Assembly (NCBI RefSeq): GCF_039543505.1
Contig: NZ_BAABJW010000018.1
Location: forward strand, 1-41,431
Source: Litoribaculum gwangyangense
GTDB lineage: Bacteria > Bacteroidota > Bacteroidia > Flavobacteriales > Flavobacteriaceae
Length of the DNA stretch: 41,431 nt
Reading direction: 5' to 3'
Positions 16,014 to 26,900 of this stretch are shown in pieces; within the stretch, counting starts at the first letter, position 1; every line of letters begins with the position of its first letter. Made by a program: the position numbers and the translations under genes. Under the pieces are notes generated by a model. The model searched no databases and was not told where the DNA came from. It saw nothing but the letters and a program-made list of their open reading frames with translations.

Positions 16014-16859
16014 TTAATTTGTTTCTGCCCCAAAAAAGTTAAAGTATATTTCTGGTGAAAATAGTTTTTTTGATTGATGCCAAATTGTAAAACCACAGTC
16101 TTCAAACAATTGGGCATAATTATGTGAAAAAGAATTTTCATAACCATATATTTGAGAGTTAGGATTAATTGAAAAATCATGATTAGTCGCGGTAGGTTCA
16201 ATAGCAATAAATATAATTTTCCCAATAGTACTCAATTCTTTAAATAGTTCCTCCAATCTATCCTGAGTAAAATACTCCAGTACACCTCTAGAGGTCAATA
16301 TAATAGAATTACTTTGACCATTTTCCTTAATCCATTCAACACCATCATTTGATATAAATTCAAGATTTTTATTATTTTTAAATTTTTCTTTGTTATGGTA
16401 GATTTGAGATTCACTCAAATCAATTCCAATAAATTTATTTATTGCTGGAAATCTGTTACTTAAATACTTTAATACGGAACCATCTCCAGTTCCGATTTCT
16501 ACCAATGTAGTATATTTTTCATTTACGGATTCTATTTTTTTTTCTAATATATCCAAGATAAAGGAGCATTCGGGTATGAAAAAACCCTCAAGTGTTTTGT
16601 TATTGTATTGACTTGAAAAATATTCGTTTCCTCTATTGGTCCAATAATTTTTATGAATTTTAGACAATGTTTCAAAGTCTTTTCTATTTTTATATTTTTT
16701 TAAGAGTACCTCTCTCATCAAACGATCTTTTAAAGGTAAACGCATATTAAATGAAATACTTTTTTCGAATAAATTATTAGCATATTTTGGTTGTAAAAAA
16801 ATAAAAAAAACGCCCAAACTATATTTTAATCGGGTTTTTACTTTTTGTACAATTTTCAT
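16014..16859 (-). CDS. Class I SAM-dependent methyltransferase, substrate unknown
   Basis: The 281-aa protein has a Rossmann methyltransferase core. Motif I is LVEIGTGDGSVLKYL (near 117-130), FIGIDLSES is the acidic end of strand 2, and SIILTSRGVLEYF is the motif IV region. The first 100 residues are basic and alpha-helical and match no domain I know. The gene begins 12 bases past tRNA-Leu at its 3' end and faces away from the NRPS/PKS genes. It could methylate the nearby peptide product, a lipid or a sugar; nothing in the sequence decides. Its base composition is very AT-rich, more so than the housekeeping genes by eye. Confidence 0.75.
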   Translation of the reverse strand: MKIVQKVKTRLKYSLGVFFIFLQPKYANNLFEKSISFNMRLPLKDRLMREVLLKKYKNRKDFETLSKIHKNYWTNRGNEYFSSQYNNKTLEGFFIPECSFILDILEKKIESVNEKYTTLVEIGTGDGSVLKYLSNRFPAINKFIGIDLSESQIYHNKEKFKNNKNLEFISNDGVEWIKENGQSNSIILTSRGVLEYFTQDRLEELFKELSTIGKIIFIAIEPTATNHDFSINPNSQIYGYENSFSHNYAQLFEDCGFTIWHQSKKLFSPEIYFNFFGAETN

Positions 16860-17077
16860 ATTTTGGATTTTAAAACATTCTTAATAGTTTGATAATCAAT
16901 TTTAAAGAGTTCTTTTAAATGTAATAAAATATTTGAAAAATTTAATAAAAAACAAAATTAATCCTAAATTTTTGTTTTTAACGAAAAAAATAGAAGATGG
17001 CAGACCTTATTTTGTTTCCAATTTAAATAAGCATTACTTTAGCATTATTAATAATATTTCCCTCCACTTATAGTAGC

Positions 17078-17110
17078 TTGAATTATTTATATAACTCAGA
17101 GTTATATTTA
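17078..17110 (+). promoter_or_regulatory. Candidate promoter with operator palindrome before the NRPS/PKS operon
   Basis: ATATAACT (17,089-17,096) and AGTTATAT (17,100-17,107) form a perfect 8-bp inverted repeat around CAG. It lies between a TTG at 17,078-17,080 and a TATATTTA -7-like element at 17,103-17,110 (one mismatch to TAnnTTTG; 22-base spacing). The arrangement suggests a repressor or activator site, 36 bases before the ATG. The rest of the 283-bp gap from 16,860 shows nothing else clear. Confidence 0.4.
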
Positions 17111-17142
17111 TTAACGTGAAAAATAACTAAATACAAATCAGG

Positions 17143-20100
17143 ATGATTTCCCAATCTTTAATTAATGGCAAAACCATTACATATCCAAAATCTACACTTC
17201 ATGAACTATTTGAAAAATGTTCACAGATTAATCCAAACACTACAGCACTTGAACATGAAGATGAAAAAATTAGTTATGGTGAATTAAATTCAAGAATAAA
17301 CCAAGCTGCAAATTACCTTTGGGATTTAGGAGTGCGTCCTGGACAAATTGTTGCTATTTCTTTAGACAGAAAACCAGAGTTAATTATTTCTATATTTGCC
17401 GTTTTACAATGTGGTGCAATATATCTGCCAATTGATTCTAGTTATCCTATTAAGAGATTGGAACTAATCATAGAAGATTCCAATTCTAATTTTTTAATAA
17501 GTAATAAATCAAGAGGAATTCTTACTGAAAAAACTAAAAATATTTTTATTGAAAATATTTTAACTCAATCCAAAAAATACGATTCGAAATCACTGGATTT
17601 AAAAATATCCTCAGAAGCAGGAGCCTATATCATCTATACTTCAGGTTCAACAGGTAAACCTAAAGGGGTTCAAGTATCTCACCAAAATACGATTAATCTT
17701 ATTTATTCAATGGCCCAAGAACCTGGAATAAATGCTAATGATAAAATTTTTGCCATAACCACCATTTCATTTGATGCCATGGTTATGGAATTATTTCTGC
17801 CATTACTAATGGGTGCGTGTGTTGTTCTAGTAGATGAAGAAATGAGATTAGATGGAGAAGTTTTATTAAAAAAAGCACGTAAAAACAACATCACCCTTAT
17901 TTGGGGGACACCGAGTATATGGCGAATTCTTTTAGATTCTGGTTGGAAAAAACCTTTAAAAATAAAAGCCCTGATTGGTGGCGAACAAGTGCCTAGACCA
18001 TTAGCCTTAGAATTAATTGAGAGATGTAATGAAGTTTGGAATATTTATGGACCAACTGAAACAACTGTTTGTGCTTTTTTAACCAGAATTACAAAAGATG
18101 ACAATCCAATTGTTATAGGAAAACCAATCGCAAATACTACCGCATATCTATTGGATAAAAATAAAAACCCAGTAGCAATAGGTGAAATAGGAGAAATTGT
18201 AATTGGTGGAGACGGTGTTTCACTAGGGTATTTAAATCGCCCAGAACTTAATCAAGAACGTTTTCAAGAAGATTTTATTAATCCTGTAAAAGGAAAAAAA
18301 ATGTACTTTTCTGGTGATTTAGGTAAAATTTTACCTAACGGTCAAGTACAGTGTCTTGGACGCATAGACAACCAGGTTAAAATAAGAGGTCATAGAATAG
18401 AATTAGGAGAAATAGAATCCGTTATTGGTAAATTACCTGGTATTAAAAAAACTGTAGTAATAGCCAGTAATCACTTTGGAACTGAACCAAAATTGGTCTC
18501 ATATATCCAATCCATTGGAACTAAAGATTCTAAAATTATAAGAAAGCAACTTGAAGAAATTTTGCCTGATTATCTCATCCCATCCGTCTTTATGTGGGTG
18601 GATGAATTTCATATAACAACTAATGGTAAAATTGACTTAAATAGTTTGCCTAAACCCGAATATATAAGACCCGACTCCGCACCTATTTACAGAAAACCTA
18701 GAACACAGGTAGAAAAAAATATTGAAAAAATATGGCGTGAACATTTACAAATACCAGCAGTGGGTATTGACGATAACTTTTTTGAAATGGGAGGCACTTC
18801 ACTCCTAACGCAGAAAGTAGCTACTTCGATGAGAAAAAGTTTAGACATAAAATTACCTGTTACAAAAATTTACCAATTTCCAACAGTCGCCCTTATATCC
18901 AAGTATATAGAGGATCAGAAAACAACTAAAGAAACTTCTTATCGGCACATATCCAAATCACAAAAGTCCTCTAAAGATGTTGCCATTATTGGTATGTCTT
19001 TAAGATTTCCTGGCGCATCAACAATAGATGAATTGTGGGATATATTAAGCAATGGAAAAGAATCCACTTCATTTTTTAAAATAGAAGAGTTAGACCCAAG
19101 CATTCCTGAATCCCTTATAAACGATCCGCTTTATGTAAAAGCAAGAGGTGTTGTGCCATCAGCTAAAGAATTTGATGCTCAATTTTTTGGTATCAACCCA
19201 AAATTGGCTGAGGCCATGGACCCGCAACAACGATTATTTTTAGAGATAGCTTGGGAAGTATTAGAACAGACAGGATATTTACCTAAACACTACAACGGCA
19301 GTGTGGGAGTTTATGCCGGTACTGGAACCAATACTTATTATAAAAACAATGTATTACCAAACAAAGAACTTATAAATCTTATTGGAAACTTAATAGTAGA
19401 CACTGTTAATGAAAAGGACTATATAGCATCTAGAACTGCCTATCATTTAAATCTTAAAGGCCCTGCTGTAAGCATACATTCTGCCTGCTCTACCTCACTC
19501 GTTGCCATCGCCGAAGCGGTTGAAGCGATAAGAAATGGTCAGTGTGATGTTGCTCTAGCAGGAGGCTCAAGCGTTACCTCACCTATTAACAGTGGGCATC
19601 TTTATCAAGAGGGCTCTATGCTAAGTTCTGATGGACATTGCCGGTCTTTTGATGCCGAAGGAAAGGGCACCGTGTTTAGTGATGGTGCAGGAGTTATCTT
19701 GCTCAAAAGCCTAGAAGCTGCCAAAAAAGATGGCGATTTTATTTATGGCATCATAAAAGGTGTTGGTCTAAACAATGATGGCGGTGGCAAAGGCAGTTTT
19801 ACCGCACCAAGTGTTGAAGGTCAAGCTGATGCTATTTCAAAAGCACTTCTTGATGCCCAAGTATCCCCATCTGAAATTAGTTATGTAGAAGCCCATGGAA
19901 CTGCCACACCCCTAGGCGATCCAATTGAAGTAGAAGGCCTCAATACAGCTTTTGGAGCACAAAAAACAAAAAACTATTGTGGCATAGGATCCATAAAAAG
20001 TAATATGGGACACCTTACGGCTGCTGCAGGTGTTGCTGGCTTAATTAAAACAATACTAGCCATGCAACATAAACAAATTCCAGCATCAATAGGTTTCGAA

Positions 20101-23100
20101 AAGCCCAATCCTGCTATCGATTTTGAAAATAGCCCTTTCTACGTAAATACAAAATTACGAGATTGGAATATTAATAAAGGAACTAGGCTCGCCGGTGTAA
20201 GTTCTTTTGGCGTTGGGGGCACTAATGCCCATGTAATTCTTGAAGAATATCCCATGGAGCTACCTGAATTTTCAGAAACAAAACGTCCCTTACAAATTTT
20301 AACTTGGTCTGCCAAGACTGGACATAGTTTAGATACTTATGAAAAAAAAATGGGGAATTATTTAATAGAAAACAGCTCTGTTGAATTAGCCAATGTAGCG
20401 TTCTCTTTAAAAACAACCAGAGACAGTTTTAATCATCGTAAATTTATAATAGCTAAAAACACCTTTGAGGCATCCGATATTTTACTATCAGAAAGCACTA
20501 AAAAAGCCAATACAAAAATTTTAAATGCCATACCCAACGAGGTTATTTTCTTATTCCCTGGGCAAGGTGCACAATTTTTGCACATGGGACGCGCACTTTA
20601 TGATCATGAGATGGTTTTTAAAGAAGCTTTTGATAACTGTAATAACATTTTAAAAACCCAATTAAACCTTGATATAAAAGACATTATTTTTCCCGAAATA
20701 GATTCAGTAGAAGCTGAACTCAAATTAAAAGATACACGTTATACTCAACCCGCTTTATTTGTTACAGAATATGCATTGGCAAAACTGTGGATGAGTTGGG
20801 GCATCTATCCTACTGCTTTCTGCGGGCATAGTATTGGAGAGTTTGTAGGAGCACATTTAGCTGGTATTTTTAATTTAGAAGATGCGCTCCTTTTAATTGC
20901 CAAACGAGGAAAAATGGTTAGCGAATTACCCCAAGGTAGTATGCTTTCAATAAGGTTATCCGAAGATACCTTAAAAGAGATCCTACCAAGTAATCTTTGT
21001 ATAGCGGCTGTAAATTCGGATAGCTTGTGCGTGGTCTCAGGTCCAGATGCCAAGATTGAAGATTTTGTAAAAAGCATCAAACAACAAAATAAAGAAATAC
21101 CTCATAGATTATTAGCTACAAGTCATGCATTTCATTCAACCATGATGAATCCCATTTTGGAAACCTTCAAGCAAGAGGTTGAAAAAACGACCTTAAACGC
21201 TCCTAAAACTCCTATAATTTCAACTGTCACAGGTACTTGGCTTACAGATGCCGAAGCCATGGATGCAGATTATTGGACCAATCATTTAAGAGCAACCGTA
21301 GAATTTTCAGCTGCAATAGATACCATTTTAAAATTAGAAGAAGGTATTTTATTAGAAGTTGGTCCCGGGAAAGCGCTAAGCACACTAGCCAGCCAAAAAG
21401 GCGCTGCCAAAAAAATGAGCGTTATTACAAGTTTACCTATACCCAAACCAGACGAAGATGCTTATCCTGCATTGCTTGAAGCTTTGGGTCAACTTTGGCT
21501 AAACGGCATGGAGCCCAACTGGTACGCATATTATTTAGGCGAGTCTAGAAAAAAATTAAAACTTCCTTCATATGCCTTTGACAGAAAAGTGTGTTGGGTA
21601 GAACCTGTTGAAAACAATATTAACAAAAATGAAATATTATCATCTTTACAAACTTTAACACCTCTAGAAGAACTGCCCGAAATCAGTAATATTAACAAAA
21701 CTAAAGCAATGAGAAAACCTTTCATATTAAAGAAAATTTCTGAACTCATTTCAAATTCATCCGGAATTGAAGTTGAAGCATCTGAGGCTAATTATAGTTT
21801 TTTAGAACTTGGATTAGATTCATTAGTACTCACACAGATTGCTATTACTTGTAAAAAAGAATTTAAAATCCCTATTACCTTTAGGCAACTTAATGAGGAG
21901 TTTAGCTCTCCAGAACTTTTGGCAAATTATCTGGACAAGAATATGCCTGAAGATATGTTTGCGGCAACAGTAGCAGAAACACCAGTACTAAATCCACATC
22001 AAAATGGATCCGTTTCACCTTTGGCAATAAAGCAAAATTCTGCCCCCCTGAATAACTCGCAAAACCAAACAGCACTTAGTTTAATAGCTCAACAGTTACA
22101 ATTACTTGGTAAACAAGTAGAACTCATGCAGGGCAAGAGTATTACGTCAAACACTAACATAGCAAACCTTAACACCAGCGTTACAGATATGGTAAATATA
22201 AAACCAGTTTCTGTTACTAAACAACCTGAAATCGATGTTCTATCTGAGGAAGAAAAACAAGAACATAAAAAACCCTTTGGTGCCTCTCCCAAAATTGAGA
22301 AACAAGTTGTAGATTTAAATGCTAAGCAATTAAAATTTTTAAAACAACTTACTAAACGCTACAATAAAAAAACTGCTGCCAGTAAAAGTTATGCACAAAA
22401 GCACCGTGCTAAAATGGCTGATCCTAGAGTGGTTTCTGGTTTCAAACCTCTTACTAAAGACCTTGTTTATCCCTTAGTAATAAAAAAATCATCAGGAAAT
22501 AGACTTTGGGATCTCGATGGAAATGAATACATAGATGCCCTCAATGGATTTGGATCCTGTTTTTTTGGGCATCAACCTGAATTCATAAAGGAAGCTTTAC
22601 ATATGCAAATAGAAAGTGGCTTTGAGGTTGGTCCGCAACATCCATTAGCAGGTGAGGTTTGCGATTTACTTTGCGAATTTACAGGACATGATAGAGCTGC
22701 ACTCTGTAATACAGGCTCAGAGGCCGTTCTTGGAGCCATGCGTATTGCCAGAACGGTAACCGGACGCTCGTTGATTGTAGCATTTACAGGATCCTACCAT
22801 GGTATTAATGACGAAGGTTTGGTAAGAGGATCGAAAAAAATGATGACTTTCCCTGCCGCAGCAGGAATCATGTCAGAAGCTGTAAAAAATATGCTTGTAC
22901 TTGATTATGGAACCGAAGAAAGTTTAAATATTATTCGTGAAAGAGCAAATGAATTGGCTGCTGTACTTGTTGAACCTGTACAAAGTAGAAGACCAGAATT
23001 TCAACCTATTGAATTTTTAAACGAACTTAGAGAAATTACCTCAAAATCGGAAACCGCCTTAATTTTTGATGAAGTTATTACGGGTTTTAGAATGCACCCT

Positions 23101-23823
23101 GGGGGAGTCCAAACTATGTTTGGTATTCAAGCAGACATTGCAACTTATGGTAAAGTAATAGGAGGTGGTCTATCTATAGGTGCTATTTTAGGCAAAAAGA
23201 AATATTTAGATGCTCTAGATGGCGGTTTTTGGCAATATAACGACACGTCTTACCCTGAAGTTGGAGTTACTTATTTTGCTGGCACCTTTGTTCGACATCC
23301 ACTCGTGCTAGCTACCGCAAAAGCTTCTTTAATATTTATGAAAGAAAAAGGCCCTGAGCTTCAAGAAAATGTGTCTGAAATGACCCAAGAGTTAGTAAAT
23401 GAATTGAACATAGAATTTAATAAAAGAAAATTACCAATTATCATTAATTCATTTGGCTCATTGTGGCGACTCAAATTCACTGAAGATATTCTATACTCAG
23501 AACTTTTATTTGTTCTTTTAAGAGAAAAAGGCATCCATATTTGGGATGGTTTCCCATGCTTTTTGACAATGGCCTATACAAAAGCTGATATAGATAAAAT
23601 TGTTTTAGCTATCAAGGAAAGCCTTGACGAAATGACTTTGGGTGGTTTTTTCCTCTCAGAAGATGCAACAACCTCTGACGAAAAGAGTTTCAAAAAAAAA
23701 TCATCGGATTTAAATAAACCACCAGTGCCCAATGCACGTTTAGGTATTGACGAGGAAGGAAACCCCGCTTGGTTTGTACCTCATACGGGCGACGAAAGTG
23801 GATTTGTTAAAATAAAATTATAA
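17143..23823 (+). CDS. Hybrid NRPS-PKS megasynthase: A-T-KS-AT-T-aminotransferase
   Basis: A 2226-aa assembly-line protein. The A domain (about 1-510) carries YTSGSTGKPKGV, NIYGPTETTV, YFSGDLGKI and TTNGKID, and no C domain precedes it, so it is a loading module. A carrier domain follows (GGTSL, Ser553). The KS (about 610-1035) has active Cys782 (SACSTS) with the HGTATPLGD and KSNMGH histidines. The AT (about 1130-1440) has Ser1230 (GHSIGE) and HAFHS at 1328-1332, predicting malonyl-CoA. A second carrier has Ser1560 (GLDSL). After a Gln/Asn-rich linker, a class III PLP aminotransferase (about 1750-2180) has DEVITGFR and Lys2004. No KR, DH or ER is present. The aminotransferase should convert the beta-keto thioester to a beta-amine, as in iturin-family synthases. 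The C-terminal tail (DEEGNPAWFVP) resembles sequence that joins such domains to a C domain. Confidence 0.95.
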   Translation: MISQSLINGKTITYPKSTLHELFEKCSQINPNTTALEHEDEKISYGELNSRINQAANYLWDLGVRPGQIVAISLDRKPELIISIFAVLQCGAIYLPIDSSYPIKRLELIIEDSNSNFLISNKSRGILTEKTKNIFIENILTQSKKYDSKSLDLKISSEAGAYIIYTSGSTGKPKGVQVSHQNTINLIYSMAQEPGINANDKIFAITTISFDAMVMELFLPLLMGACVVLVDEEMRLDGEVLLKKARKNNITLIWGTPSIWRILLDSGWKKPLKIKALIGGEQVPRPLALELIERCNEVWNIYGPTETTVCAFLTRITKDDNPIVIGKPIANTTAYLLDKNKNPVAIGEIGEIVIGGDGVSLGYLNRPELNQERFQEDFINPVKGKKMYFSGDLGKILPNGQVQCLGRIDNQVKIRGHRIELGEIESVIGKLPGIKKTVVIASNHFGTEPKLVSYIQSIGTKDSKIIRKQLEEILPDYLIPSVFMWVDEFHITTNGKIDLNSLPKPEYIRPDSAPIYRKPRTQVEKNIEKIWREHLQIPAVGIDDNFFEMGGTSLLTQKVATSMRKSLDIKLPVTKIYQFPTVALISKYIEDQKTTKETSYRHISKSQKSSKDVAIIGMSLRFPGASTIDELWDILSNGKESTSFFKIEELDPSIPESLINDPLYVKARGVVPSAKEFDAQFFGINPKLAEAMDPQQRLFLEIAWEVLEQTGYLPKHYNGSVGVYAGTGTNTYYKNNVLPNKELINLIGNLIVDTVNEKDYIASRTAYHLNLKGPAVSIHSACSTSLVAIAEAVEAIRNGQCDVALAGGSSVTSPINSGHLYQEGSMLSSDGHCRSFDAEGKGTVFSDGAGVILLKSLEAAKKDGDFIYGIIKGVGLNNDGGGKGSFTAPSVEGQADAISKALLDAQVSPSEISYVEAHGTATPLGDPIEVEGLNTAFGAQKTKNYCGIGSIKSNMGHLTAAAGVAGLIKTILAMQHKQIPASIGFEKPNPAIDFENSPFYVNTKLRDWNINKGTRLAGVSSFGVGGTNAHVILEEYPMELPEFSETKRPLQILTWSAKTGHSLDTYEKKMGNYLIENSSVELANVAFSLKTTRDSFNHRKFIIAKNTFEASDILLSESTKKANTKILNAIPNEVIFLFPGQGAQFLHMGRALYDHEMVFKEAFDNCNNILKTQLNLDIKDIIFPEIDSVEAELKLKDTRYTQPALFVTEYALAKLWMSWGIYPTAFCGHSIGEFVGAHLAGIFNLEDALLLIAKRGKMVSELPQGSMLSIRLSEDTLKEILPSNLCIAAVNSDSLCVVSGPDAKIEDFVKSIKQQNKEIPHRLLATSHAFHSTMMNPILETFKQEVEKTTLNAPKTPIISTVTGTWLTDAEAMDADYWTNHLRATVEFSAAIDTILKLEEGILLEVGPGKALSTLASQKGAAKKMSVITSLPIPKPDEDAYPALLEALGQLWLNGMEPNWYAYYLGESRKKLKLPSYAFDRKVCWVEPVENNINKNEILSSLQTLTPLEELPEISNINKTKAMRKPFILKKISELISNSSGIEVEASEANYSFLELGLDSLVLTQIAITCKKEFKIPITFRQLNEEFSSPELLANYLDKNMPEDMFAATVAETPVLNPHQNGSVSPLAIKQNSAPLNNSQNQTALSLIAQQLQLLGKQVELMQGKSITSNTNIANLNTSVTDMVNIKPVSVTKQPEIDVLSEEEKQEHKKPFGASPKIEKQVVDLNAKQLKFLKQLTKRYNKKTAASKSYAQKHRAKMADPRVVSGFKPLTKDLVYPLVIKKSSGNRLWDLDGNEYIDALNGFGSCFFGHQPEFIKEALHMQIESGFEVGPQHPLAGEVCDLLCEFTGHDRAALCNTGSEAVLGAMRIARTVTGRSLIVAFTGSYHGINDEGLVRGSKKMMTFPAAAGIMSEAVKNMLVLDYGTEESLNIIRERANELAAVLVEPVQSRRPEFQPIEFLNELREITSKSETALIFDEVITGFRMHPGGVQTMFGIQADIATYGKVIGGGLSIGAILGKKKYLDALDGGFWQYNDTSYPEVGVTYFAGTFVRHPLVLATAKASLIFMKEKGPELQENVSEMTQELVNELNIEFNKRKLPIIINSFGSLWRLKFTEDILYSELLFVLLREKGIHIWDGFPCFLTMAYTKADIDKIVLAIKESLDEMTLGGFFLSEDATTSDEKSFKKKSSDLNKPPVPNARLGIDEEGNPAWFVPHTGDESGFVKIKL

Positions 23824-23927
23824 TATTTTAGCAAAAATTAAAATAGATTTGAAATCCGACACAGCATATTTATTAATTAAATTCTTAGAACTTTTTATAA
23901 TATGCATAAAACGAAAGTAACTAAAGC

Positions 23928-26900
23928 ATGAGCCAAACCAGTACTCTAGAAAATAAAAATATATATAATCCATTTGCTGGACCAGAGATTGAGCGTGTAA
24001 TTCACACTACCCAGGCTCAAGAGGAAATATGGACTGCTTGCAAACTTGGAGGTGATAATGCAAATAGAGCCTACAACGAATCTGTATCCTTAAGATTGAA
24101 GGGAAAATTAAATTTAAAGTCAATGGAAGCAGCATTTCATGACTTAATAAAAAGACATGAATCATTAAGGTGTGTTTTTAGCACCGACGGGTATTATATG
24201 ACCATCTTTAAAAACCTTGAAATTCCTTTTTGGCTCGAAGATATTACAGATTTATCCTATGAAAATAAAGAAAAGGCTATCGCTAATTATTTAGACAAAC
24301 AAGCGGAACATATTTTTGACTTGAGTAAAGGCCCTTTAATTAACTGTGGTTTAATAAAAATATCAGATTCTGAATCTCAATTGGTTTTGATGGCACACCA
24401 TATTATTTGTGATGGCTGGTCTATAGGTATTATGCTACAGGAATTAGGTATTCTATATTCAGCCTATGTTCAAAATAAAGCAATCGAAATATCTTCACCT
24501 GAAAAATTTAGCACCTATGCTGATGAACAGCTGGAACTTATTGAAAGTGAATCATATAAAGAAATAGAGACATACTGGCTTAATCAATATAAAGAATCCG
24601 TTCCAGAATTAATTTTACCTACAGATTATGATCGTCCCCTATTACGAAATTACGATAGCAAGCGTTTAGATTTCATTTTAAATAAGGATTTACTGAATAG
24701 TCTCAAAAAAACAGGAAGAGATGCTAATTGTAGTTTGGTAACCACCTTATTAGCTGTATTTGACTTGCTATTACTCAGGTTAACAGGACAAGAAGATATC
24801 GTTGTTGGATTACCTACTGCTGGTCAATCAGTAACTGGAAAGACACATCTAGTTGGCCATTGTGTAAGTTTCTTACCATTGAGATCTAAAATTGATAGTA
24901 CCCAAAGCTTTAATGACTATTTAAAACAGCGGAATTCTGATTTATTCGACGCTTATGACCATCAACAGTTGAGTTTTGGTCATTTACTTAAAATGCTTTC
25001 AATACCCAGAGACCCTTCCAAAATACCATTAATACCAGTCGCTTTTAATGTTGATTTAGGACTAACTGATGGTGTTTCTTTCCATGATTTAAACTATAAA
25101 TTAATTAGTAATCCACGTAAATACGAGATTTTTGAGATTTTTCTAAACGCAACAGGAACCCAAGAAAATTTAAGTTTTGAATGGGCATTCAATGCAAAGC
25201 TCTTCAAAACCGATACTATTGAAAAAATGATGAAATCATTTGAAGAAATAATAGAGAAAATCACCAAAGATTCTTCAAAAAATATAGGTCAAATTGTATT
25301 TCAAGATTTTACTAGCCATTACAAAGAACTAAATAACACAATAAGTAGCTATCCAAAAAGTACTTTACATGAACTTTTTGCAGACAGAGTAGAAAAATAC
25401 CCCGATGCCATAGCACTAGAATACTATGATAGAAAAATTAGTTACTGGGAATTAGGACAAAAAATCAATCAAATAGCACACTATCTGTCCTATAAGGGTT
25501 TAAAGCCTAGACAAGTAGTTGCTATTTCTTTGGGTCGATCGCCAGAATTAATCGCCTCACTTTTCGCTATCCTACAGTGTGGTGCTTCATATGTTCCTAT
25601 AGATGTAAACTATCCAGATGCCAGATTGAATTTGATGATTAAAGATTCAAATGCTAGCTTTTATATAGGAGAAAGCTCAAAAACCAATCTTCCCAAAAAT
25701 GTAATTTCGCTTCCAATTACAACTATTTTAAATGAAATTGTTAATTTTCCTAAAAACCCTTTAAATTTAAAAGTTACTACTGAATCTCCTGCCTATATTA
25801 TTTACACTTCAGGATCTACTGGAAAGCCAAAAGGTGTTCAAGTGGCTCATTGTAACGTCATTAATCTTATTTTTTCAATGGCCAAAGAACCTGGAATAAG
25901 TGCAAAAGATAAAATTTTCTCAGTGACAACCATCTCATTTGATGCTATGGTTATGGAAATCTATCTTCCATTAATTTTTGGTGCTAGCGTCGTGCTCGTT
26001 GATGAAGACACCAGAAGAAATGGAAAGCTTTTATTAAAAAAAATTGAAACAGATGGAGTTACCATGATGTGGGGAACTCCAAGTATTTGGCAAATCCTAA
26101 TTGATACTGGATGGAATACAAGTCTAAAATTAAAAGTATTAATTGGTGGCGAACCTGTGCCTTTATCTTTAGCGCAAGAATTATTAGCAAGATGCAGTGA
26201 GGTATGGAATATATATGGCCCTACTGAAACCACTGTTTGTTGTATCCTCACTCAAATTTCAAAAACCGATAATCCCATAACCATAGGAAAACCCATTGCC
26301 AATACTCAAATTTATTTATTAAACCCTAAAGGAAATCTGGTAAAACCTGGTATAATTGGGGAAATTGCCATAGCTGGAGATGGTGTATCCCAAGGATATC
26401 TCAATCGTCCTGAACTTAATAAAGAACGGTTTATTACCAATCCTTTTGAGAATGAAACCGAGAGTAAAATGTACCTTTCTGGAGACTTAGGTAAGCTTCT
26501 TCCTAGTGGTCAAATACAATGCCTAGGCCGAAGAGATAGGCAAGTGAAAGTTAGAGGGTATCGCATCGAGTTAGAAGAAATTGAACATGTTTTAATGGCT
26601 ATAGAAGGTGTTAAATTGGCAGTAGTTTTGGCTGAAAACGACATTCTAATAGCTTTTATTCAAATTGATATTGAATTAAACCCAGAAATTAACCCTGTCA
26701 AATTATGTCGACAAGAATTGACATCTCAATTGCCATCCTTTATGGTTCCTAATATTTTTCAAGTAGTTGACAAAATACCTACTACTGAAAATGGCAAAAT
26801 AGATAGAAAAGCGCTACTAAAATATAGATCCGATTCAAATAGTAAAAAAGTATATACTAGCCCTAGAACTGAAAACGAAAAATTAGTAGCCAGTATCTGG

